Source of the DNA: an uncultured Clostridia bacterium | GTDB taxonomy: Bacteria; Bacillota; Clostridia; TANB77; CAG-508 | Direction of reading: 5' to 3' | Length of the DNA stretch: 35,667 nt | Assembly (NCBI GenBank): GCA_948524275.1 | Contig: CAOSLI010000009.1 | Coordinates: 1 to 35,667, forward strand | Part shown: positions 23,630 through 29,167 of the stretch, one piece after another | Layout of the letters: every line of letters begins with the position of its first letter | Numbering within the stretch: the stretch's first letter is position 1 | Made by a program: the position numbers and the translations under genes | The notes under the pieces: generated by a model | Databases searched by the model: none | Told to the model about the DNA's origin: nothing | Seen by the model: the letters and a program-made list of their open reading frames with translations, nothing else

Positions 23630-23951
23630 TAAATCAGTACTTGAATTTGAAGATACACGAGTAATTAAAGAGATGAGAAATAATGTAAACCGAATTGTAA
23701 ATTGTGAAACTGCTAATTTAAATAAAACTATTTCAAGTTCTGTAAGGTTAATTGAGGATATAAAATTAATAAAATCCAAAAAGAAATTTGATATGTTATC
23801 AGATAAAGAAAAGGAACTTGCAATTTTAAGGCTAGAAAATCCAGAGGCAACATTAGCTGAACTTGGAAAAATGCTAGAAGTACCAATAAGTAAATCAGGG
23901 GTAAATCATAGAATAGAAGGAATAACTAAACTTGCAGATGAATTGAGATAA
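23619..23951 (+). CDS. whiA: WhiA, C-terminal part (frameshifted gene)
   Basis: This is the continuation of whiA in the +1 frame. From 23619 it reads AGASKSVLEFEDTRVIKEM, then NVNRIVNCETANLNKT, a signature of WhiA. The C-terminal helix-turn-helix follows (LSDKEKELAILRLENPEATLAELGKML, with ISKSGVNHRI as recognition helix). The first ATG in the frame (23673) has no ribosome binding site, which supports a single original gene beginning at 23126. Both halves look intact and unmutated, so the break is recent or artefactual. Confidence 0.85.
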   Translation, partial: AGASKSVLEFEDTRVIKEMRNNVNRIVNCETANLNKTISSSVRLIEDIKLIKSKKKFDMLSDKEKELAILRLENPEATLAELGKMLEVPISKSGVNHRIEGITKLADELR

Positions 23952-23988
23952 AAAAGCTAATAAATAAGATATTAATGGAGCTAAATAG

Positions 23989-25122
23989 ATGAAAGAAGTA
24001 GGAATATATGTACATATACCATTTTGCAAAAGTAAGTGTAACTATTGTGATTTTACGTCCTTTTGCGATAAAGATGGCCTAATAAAAGAATATATTAAAA
24101 ATTTAAAGATAGAAATTGTTGACAGAGGCAACCAAACGTATTTAGTAAAGACTATTTTTATAGGTGGTGGAACTCCATCATACATTGATGCTAAATATAT
24201 AAAGGAAATTGTGGATACTATAAGAGAAAATTATAGTGTAGATGAAATGGCAGAAATATCAATTGAAATGAATCCAGGAACAGCTAAAAAAGAAAATTTA
24301 AAAAATTATAAAGAAGCGGGAATAAATAGAATTAGTATTGGTCTTCAATCTGCGAATGATAATATTTTAAAACAAATAGGAAGAATTCATAATTATCAAG
24401 ACTTTCTAAATACAATAAAGATGGTAAGAGAAGCAGGATTTGAAAACATAAATGTAGATACTATGATAGGACTTCCAATCCAAACAATTTATGATGCAGA
24501 AGATACTATAAATAAACTCATAGAACTTGATATACCACATATCTCGGTGTATTCACTAATTGTTGAATCAAATACAAAGATAGAAAAGATGTTAGATAAA
24601 AAGGAGATTACTCTTCCAGATGAAGAGATGGAGAGATACATATATTGGTTTATAAAAAGAAAACTTGAGGAAAATGGATATACCCATTATGAAATATCGA
24701 ATTTTGCTAAGATGAAATATCAATGTAAGCACAATTTAGATTGTTGGAGTCAAAAGGAATATCTTGGATTTGGAGTAGCTGCAGCATCATATGAAGATCA
24801 AACTAGATATGTAAATACAAGTGTTATAGAAAATTATATTTCTAATATTGAGCATAACGAAAGATATAAAAATGTAAAAGTTGAAGAAATTCAAGATAAA
24901 ACAGCTATGATGAACGAATATATGATACTATCACTAAGAAAGCTATCAGGAGTGAATATAAGGAAATTTATGGCTAAATTTGATGAAAATCCATTGAAAG
25001 TCTATGAAAAGCAAATATATAAATTATCAAAATTAGATTTAATTAATTTAGATATAAATACTATAAGACTAAGCAAAAAGGGAATAGACTTAGCAAATAT
25101 TGTATGGGAAGAATTTTTATGA
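23989..25122 (+). CDS. hemW: Radical SAM haem chaperone HemW (formerly coproporphyrinogen oxidase-like)
   Basis: This 377-aa radical SAM protein has its 4Fe-4S cluster motif at Cys13-x3-Cys17-x2-Cys20 (PFCKSKCNYCDF), followed by the GGGTPS SAM-binding loop and the MNPGT and RISIGLQS motifs. The C-terminal HemN_C domain is present (YEISNFAK, CKHNLDCWSQKEYLGFG). HemW proteins carry haem to target enzymes and lack coproporphyrinogen oxidase activity. Position after whiA and length are normal. In many clostridia the hrcA-grpE-dnaK operon follows; here the synteny is broken by mobile DNA. Confidence 0.92.
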   Translation: MKEVGIYVHIPFCKSKCNYCDFTSFCDKDGLIKEYIKNLKIEIVDRGNQTYLVKTIFIGGGTPSYIDAKYIKEIVDTIRENYSVDEMAEISIEMNPGTAKKENLKNYKEAGINRISIGLQSANDNILKQIGRIHNYQDFLNTIKMVREAGFENINVDTMIGLPIQTIYDAEDTINKLIELDIPHISVYSLIVESNTKIEKMLDKKEITLPDEEMERYIYWFIKRKLEENGYTHYEISNFAKMKYQCKHNLDCWSQKEYLGFGVAAASYEDQTRYVNTSVIENYISNIEHNERYKNVKVEEIQDKTAMMNEYMILSLRKLSGVNIRKFMAKFDENPLKVYEKQIYKLSKLDLINLDINTIRLSKKGIDLANIVWEEFL

Positions 25123-25195
25123 TGTAAAAAGAATTAATAAGATTTAAGTCAGATACAATGTAATCAAAATGTAAAAATAAAATGAATTAAATCTG

Positions 25196-25224
25196 TTGAC
25201 AATAAAATATTAATTGGATATAGT
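25196..25224 (+). promoter_or_regulatory. Promoter after hemW
   Basis: TTGACA (25196-25201) and TATAGT (25219-25224) are 17 nt apart and drive the short ORF with the CA repeat. Confidence 0.7.
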
Positions 25225-25254
25225 TATATATATAGAAAGAGACAGAAGGGAAGT

Positions 25255-25359
25255 GTGAGTGGAGTGAAAAACACAAGAAGAGTAGCAATTAAAAATATAA
25301 CAAACCTTGAAACTGCTGCGGCAGTACACACACACACACACACACTTTATGTTTACTAA
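25255..25359 (+). CDS. Short ORF (34 aa) with His-Thr repeat, leader-peptide-like
   Basis: GTG 25255 has AGAAGGGAA just upstream and encodes MSGVKNTRRVAIKNITNLET continuing AAAVHTHTHTLYVY. GTG 25264 is an alternative start. A (CA)10 tract encodes the alternating His-Thr run. A consensus promoter lies 31 bases upstream, and two hairpins follow (25362-25375 and 25397-25410, the second with a T-rich tail). The set resembles an attenuator leader or a remnant of a longer gene that lost its 3' part. No function is known, and translation is not proven. Confidence 0.4.
   Translation: MSGVKNTRRVAIKNITNLETAAAVHTHTHTLYVY
25326..25345. repeat. Dinucleotide microsatellite (AC)10
   Basis: Ten uninterrupted AC units lie inside the short ORF 25255-25359. 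Tracts of this kind slip during replication, and each unit gained or lost would change the reading frame. Confidence 0.95.
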
Positions 25360-25396
25360 ATTGGGTTAAAGCCCATAAAATAATAATATATAAACG

Positions 25397-25415
25397 AGAG
25401 TGGATACTCTTATTT
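25397..25415 (+). terminator. Small terminator-like hairpin
   Basis: AGAGT (25397-25401) pairs with ACTCT (25406-25410) around GGAT, followed by TATTTT. It is short and weak, but it sits directly after the short ORF. Confidence 0.4.
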
Positions 25416-25421
25416 TGTATC

Positions 25422-25452
25422 TCAACCAATAGGGACGGTCCTTAATGGTTGA
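25422..25452. repeat. Short REP-like element
   Basis: TCAACCA (25422-25428) and TGGTTGA (25446-25452) enclose AT-AGGGACGGTCCTTAA. The outer arms and GGGAC core match the longer palindrome at 18781-18842, so this is a shortened member of the same dispersed family. Confidence 0.75.
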
Positions 25453-25554
25453 AAATTGAAATGCAAGATAAGAAAAGTCTACTCTTTTTGTGTATTTTGA
25501 AATAATTATAATTAAAGTTAGATAATCAATAAGCTAACGGAAAGGAAAAATAAA

Positions 25555-25677
25555 ATGAAAAGAAATTTAAAAGAAAAAGGAATAACGCTCTTAGCACTAG
25601 TAATAACAATTTTATTCTCTTATGACGAAAAATTAAAATGTAGTAATAGCAAAGGTTTCCTCCTACAAACAATTTAG
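25555..25677 (+). pseudogene. Truncated prepilin-like gene
   Basis: ATG 25555 has AAAGGAAAAAT upstream and encodes MKRNLKEKGITLLALVITIL. This is the N-terminal prepilin signature of clostridial type IV pilin-like proteins (basic leader, Gly at the peptidase site, then a hydrophobic helix). After ITIL the sequence switches abruptly to unrelated polar residues (FSYDEKLKCSN) and stops at 40 aa, so the hydrophobic helix and pilin body are missing. It is a deletion remnant and a sign of rearrangement downstream of hemW. Confidence 0.65.
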
Positions 25678-25701
25678 CAATTTATAAATTTTCACATATT
25701 T

Positions 25702-25746
25702 AAAAGATGAATTGTAAAAAATAATAATACAATGTCATCTTTTTTT
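25702..25746 (+). terminator. Rho-independent terminator
   Basis: AAAAGATGA (25702-25710) pairs with TCATCTTTT (25735-25743), and inside it ATTGTA (25711-25716) pairs with TACAAT (25728-25733) with one bulged G. It continues into a T-run. It is oriented to stop transcription from the pilin remnant side. Confidence 0.75.
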
Positions 25747-25775
25747 GAATTTATAATGAAAAAACTGAAAATAAA

Positions 25776-25784
25776 TGCTATAAT
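25776..25784 (+). promoter_or_regulatory. Extended -10 promoter of the YhcG-family gene
   Basis: TGC-TATAAT (25776-25784) is a perfect extended -10 element 60 bases before the start. The -35 region is poor, as is usual for this promoter type. Confidence 0.55.
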
Positions 25785-25844
25785 AACTTCAATATAGTAA
25801 ATAAATTGAGCAGACACCATCTGCACAATTGGAAAGAGGAAAAT

Positions 25845-26909
25845 ATGAACGAAATAGAAAATATAGATAATGTTAATATAGATGAGTTATATAATAGAAT
25901 CGTTGTACTTATAGAAAATGCGAAAAGGAATGTAGCTGTAAAAGTAAATAACGAAATGACTTTTTTATATTGGAATATAGGAAAAGATATAACAGAAAAT
26001 GTACTTAAAAACCAAAAGGCAGAATATGGAAAAGCTGTAATAAAGAAATTAAGTAAAAAGCTAGTAATTGAATATGGAAGAGGCTATGGGGAAAGAAATA
26101 TATTTAGAATGTTAAAGTTCTATGATTATTTTTCAGATTTTGAGATTTTGTCGACACTGTCGGCAAAATTGAGTTGGTCACATTTTGTAGAACTATTACA
26201 GATACAAGATAATCTTAAAAGAGATTTTTATGCTACAATGTGTGCAAATGAGCTTTGGGGAGTAAGAACATTAAGAGAAAGAATAGGTTCAGCTTTATTT
26301 GAAAGGACAGCAATATCGAAAAAACCAGAACAGACAATAATAAATGATTTACAATTATTAAGTAAAGAAAACAAAATGACTACAAATTTATTTTTTAGAG
26401 ATCCATATATTTTAGACTTTTTAGATTTAAAAGATACATACAGCGAAAAAGACTTGGAAAATGCAATTTTAGGCGAATTAGAAAGATTTATTTTAGAAAT
26501 GGGAAACGATTTTGCATTTTTAGCTAGACAAAAAAGAATAACAATAGATGGAGAAGATTATTATATAGACTTGCTATTTTATCACAGAAAAATGAAGAGG
26601 TTGGTTGTTATTGAGTTAAAATTGGATAAGTTTAGACCAGAACATAAAGGACAAGTGGAACTTTATTTAAAATGGTTGGATAAATACGAAAAAGCAGATG
26701 GAGAAGAGCCACCAATTGCTATTATATTATGTGCAACTAAAAATGATATGATGGCAGAATTATTAGAATTAGATAATAGTGGAATACACGTAGCACAATA
26801 TTTAACGGAATATGTACCAAAAGAAATATTACAGAAAAAGTTTATTGATAGTATAGAAAAAGCAAAAATACAATTAGAACAAAGGAAAAATATTGAAGAT
26901 GAAGAATAG
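25845..26909 (+). CDS. YhcG/DUF1016 family PD-(D/E)XK nuclease
   Basis: This 354-aa protein has the two-domain layout of the YhcG/DUF1016 family. The N-terminal helical domain contains YWNIGKDI, GRGYGERNIFRML and the hallmark LSAKLSWSHFVELLQI. The C-terminal PD-(D/E)XK nuclease domain has YYIDLLFYH followed by LVVIELKLDKF, the Asp...Glu-x-Lys active site, and HKGQVELYLKWLD. ATG 25845 is chosen with AGAGGA 5 bases upstream; the earlier ATG 25806 lacks one. Family members are common in mobile and defence islands and are suspected nucleases, some linked to restriction loci; the exact role is unknown. A 25-bp palindrome inside the gene (26145-26169) is repeated in longer form immediately after the stop. 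Confidence 0.88.
   Translation: MNEIENIDNVNIDELYNRIVVLIENAKRNVAVKVNNEMTFLYWNIGKDITENVLKNQKAEYGKAVIKKLSKKLVIEYGRGYGERNIFRMLKFYDYFSDFEILSTLSAKLSWSHFVELLQIQDNLKRDFYATMCANELWGVRTLRERIGSALFERTAISKKPEQTIINDLQLLSKENKMTTNLFFRDPYILDFLDLKDTYSEKDLENAILGELERFILEMGNDFAFLARQKRITIDGEDYYIDLLFYHRKMKRLVVIELKLDKFRPEHKGQVELYLKWLDKYEKADGEEPPIAIILCATKNDMMAELLELDNSGIHVAQYLTEYVPKEILQKKFIDSIEKAKIQLEQRKNIEDEE
26145..26169. repeat. Near-palindrome inside the YhcG-family gene
   Basis: ATTTTGTCGACA and TGTCGGCAAAAT flank a central C; one base breaks perfect symmetry. It encodes the conserved ILSTLSAKL segment and closely matches the perfect palindrome at 26910-26942. Confidence 0.85.
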
Positions 26910-26942
26910 TTAAATTTTGTCGACAGTGTCGACAAAATTTAA
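26910..26942. repeat. Perfect 33-bp palindrome directly after the YhcG-family stop
   Basis: TTAAATTTTGTCGACA (26910-26925) and TGTCGACAAAATTTAA (26927-26942) are exact reverse complements around one G. It begins the base after the stop codon and contains two SalI-type GTCGAC hexamers. Confidence 0.95.
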
Positions 26943-26950
26943 AAAAGTAT

Positions 26951-26987
26951 AGCTTTAGATTTAGAAATAAGTCTAAGGCTTATTTTT
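26951..26987 (+). terminator. Rho-independent terminator of the YhcG-family gene
   Basis: AGCTTTAGATTT (26951-26962) pairs with AAGTCTAAGGCT (26969-26980) through two G-U pairs and is followed by TATTTTT. Confidence 0.75.
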
Positions 26988-27091
26988 ATGGAAATTTTTT
27001 GCCTACATTAGTAGAGTATAAAATACACTACTAATAATTTAAAATGGCTTAAAGTAAAAAATAAAGCGAATAAACGAAAGAAGGTGAGGGA

Positions 27092-27595
27092 ATGTCTAAC
27101 TTAAATTTAAAAGGTATATGGATACCAATAGAAATATTAACAGATGAAAAATTAAGTGATAAAGAAAAAATAATATATGCAATAATTTTATATTTAAGCA
27201 AAGAAAATAACTATTGCTATTTAACAAATAAAACCATAAGTGAATTACTAAATGTATCAATAACCCAAGTATCAAAATTAGTAAATTCATTAAAAAATAA
27301 GAAGTATATTGATAGTGAGTTAATCTATAAAGAAAATAGTAAACAAGTAGAAATGAGAAAACTGATTCCAATAAATAAAAATACCTATTTGACAAAAGTT
27401 AAATATCCTCTCCAACAAAACTTCAATACCCCTATTGAAGAAAAGTTTAAGGATAATAAATATAATAATAAAAATATAAATAAATGTAATAGCACAAGAC
27501 AAGATTATAAAAAGTCAAGAACTAACTTTGAACAAAGAGATTATACAAACTATGACTTTACTAAACTATATGCAAATGCAGATATGCTAGTATAA
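27092..27595 (+). CDS. Helix-turn-helix (replication/regulatory) protein of the mobilizable element
   Basis: This 167-aa protein has AGGTGAGG upstream of ATG 27092. Residues about 8-100 form a winged-helix domain: GIWIPIEILTDEKLSDKEKIIYA opens it, with LTNKTISELLNVSITQVSKLVNSLKNKKYI as HTH and wing (residues about 48-77). This is the replication-initiator/HTH_36-like layout common on plasmids and mobilizable elements. The remainder is Asn/Lys-rich and probably disordered. It lies just upstream of oriT and the MobV relaxase and probably controls replication or transfer of the element. Confidence 0.65.
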   Translation: MSNLNLKGIWIPIEILTDEKLSDKEKIIYAIILYLSKENNYCYLTNKTISELLNVSITQVSKLVNSLKNKKYIDSELIYKENSKQVEMRKLIPINKNTYLTKVKYPLQQNFNTPIEEKFKDNKYNNKNINKCNSTRQDYKKSRTNFEQRDYTNYDFTKLYANADMLV

Positions 27596-27616
27596 GCTAT
27601 GGCATTTGCATATAAG

Positions 27617-27663
27617 AAATCAGCTACTAGAGTAGATGTACTACTTTGGAGGCTGATTTTTTT
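27617..27663 (+). terminator. Terminator after the HTH gene
   Basis: AAATCAGC (27617-27624) pairs with GCTGATTT (27652-27659) and is followed by a T-run. The loop region contains a second partial stem. Confidence 0.7.
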
Positions 27664-27810
27664 CGTTAAAGTTGCAGGTAGCAACTTTGGCGAAAACATA
27701 AAAAATACGAGTAAGTATTTTTTATGAAAATGGGGTGTGGGGAAAAATTTTTTCCCTGCCACACTAACACTTTTTTGCCATAGGCTAAAAAAGTGTTGTA
27801 GTGTGTTACA
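27661..27810 (+). other. oriT: Origin of transfer (oriT) with MobV-type nick sequence
   Basis: Four inverted repeats are stacked upstream of the relaxase gene. TTTCG..CGAAA encloses AAAGTTGC/GCAACTTT (27661-27695). AAAAAATAC pairs with GTATTTTTT (27700-27723). A third GTGG/CCAC structure spans 27737-27762. The fourth is a long stem, CACACT / ACACTTTTTT-GCC with GGC-AAAAAAGTGT / AGTGTG (27760-27805). At the 3' foot of that stem stands TAGTGTGTTA (27799-27808). It matches the pMV158 nick sequence TAGTGTG/TTA, placing the nick between 27805 and 27806. Confidence 0.75.
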
Positions 27811-27887
27811 ATACCCAGCTAAAAAGAAGAAAAATTTTATTGGCTTATGGTATTTGATCCAGAGCCAAGCAAGGAGGTTATGTTAAA

Positions 27888-29069
27888 ATGAGCTATGCAA
27901 TAATAAGAAACACAAAATACAAAAGAGAAAACCTAAAAGGAATATTTAGACACAATGAACGAAGAAATAAAAATTATTCAAATGATAATATTGATAAAGA
28001 AAGGTCATATTTGAATTATTCAATAAAACAACCAAAATATAGTTATGAAAAGGAATTTGATAGAATAAAAGAAGAATATAATTTAAAAGGGCAAATAAAA
28101 ACAGTAAGTAATATTGCTTGTGAATATATAATTACTTCTGATAGACAATTTTTTGAAACAATAGGCGAAGAAGAAACAAAAAGATATTTTGAAACTGCAT
28201 ATCAATTTGTAACTGAATATAAGAATTTAGGTGAACAATATATAATATCTGCAAAAGTGCATATGGACGAGGAAACTCCACATATGCACTTGATTTTTTT
28301 GCCTGTTGTTCACACGAAAGATAAAAAAGGAAATGATATTGAAAAACTAGCTTGTAGTGAATTTTGGAAAGCAAAAGATAGTTATAGACAATTGCAAGAT
28401 GCTTTTTATAACTATATGACATCACATAATTTTGAATTAGAAAGAGGTATTCCAAAAGAAGAATCAGGAAGAGTTCATATGGATTTAAGTGAATATAAAG
28501 AATTAACTAATTTTAATGAAACAAAAAAGAAATTACAGAATATGAAATTAGAATTGCCAAATGTTCCAGATATTGCTGATATTAATATAAATAGATTATC
28601 AAAAAAGAGAGATGAAAAGATACTCGAAGAAATAATTAAACCTAAAGATAACTTAATAAATGAGTTGTATCAAGATAAATTGATATTGCAACAAGAATTA
28701 TTAAGAAAATCAAAAATGTTTGAAAAGGCAGAGAAATATCAAAAAGAACGAGATAATATAATAGCTGATAATAAAGATTTACACAATCAAGTTGAACAAA
28801 TAAAAAGTGAATACAAGCAAAAGGAATTTGATATTGAATGGAAGTATAAAAGTAAAATTAAAGGTTTAGAAAAAGAAAACAGTAGATTAAATAAAATAAT
28901 AGATAAATTCTATGAAACTATTGATAAATTCATACATTGGATTTGCAAAAAGTTTGATATGGGTGCAGAAGATAATCTAATTAAAGATTTTCAAAAAGAA
29001 ACTAATACGTATTTAGATGCAGAGAAACAAATTAAATATGAAGATAGAGAAAACGAATTAGAACGATAA
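27888..29069 (+). CDS. mobV: MobV-family relaxase (Pre/Mob, pMV158 MobM-like)
   Basis: This 393-aa relaxase nicks oriT and carries the strand into the recipient. Motif I is RHNER with His22, the position of the catalytic histidine in pMV158 MobM. The metal-binding motif VHMDEETPHMH lies at residues 124-134, and an ERSYLNY segment lies between. After about residue 200 the protein becomes a long charged coiled coil (about 245-340), which probably mediates dimerisation or membrane contact. AAGGAGG stands 10 bases before the ATG. The oriT with the MobV-type nick site lies directly upstream, the normal layout for mobilizable plasmids and IMEs. No coupling protein or secretion genes are visible, so mobilisation would need a helper element. 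Confidence 0.92.
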   Translation: MSYAIIRNTKYKRENLKGIFRHNERRNKNYSNDNIDKERSYLNYSIKQPKYSYEKEFDRIKEEYNLKGQIKTVSNIACEYIITSDRQFFETIGEEETKRYFETAYQFVTEYKNLGEQYIISAKVHMDEETPHMHLIFLPVVHTKDKKGNDIEKLACSEFWKAKDSYRQLQDAFYNYMTSHNFELERGIPKEESGRVHMDLSEYKELTNFNETKKKLQNMKLELPNVPDIADININRLSKKRDEKILEEIIKPKDNLINELYQDKLILQQELLRKSKMFEKAEKYQKERDNIIADNKDLHNQVEQIKSEYKQKEFDIEWKYKSKIKGLEKENSRLNKIIDKFYETIDKFIHWICKKFDMGAEDNLIKDFQKETNTYLDAEKQIKYEDRENELER

Positions 29070-29104
29070 AAATATTGTAATAATACATTTTAGAGAAGAA
29101 AATA

Positions 29105-29133
29105 TTGAAAATTATGTAAAACTATGGTAAAAT
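29105..29133 (+). promoter_or_regulatory. Promoter of the 981/492-aa operon
   Basis: TTGAAA (29105-29110) and TAAAAT (29128-29133) are 17 nt apart and lie 35 bases upstream of the first start codon. Confidence 0.6.
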
Positions 29134-29167
29134 ATTTATGTCAATCTATGGGAGAGGATGTTTTTTT

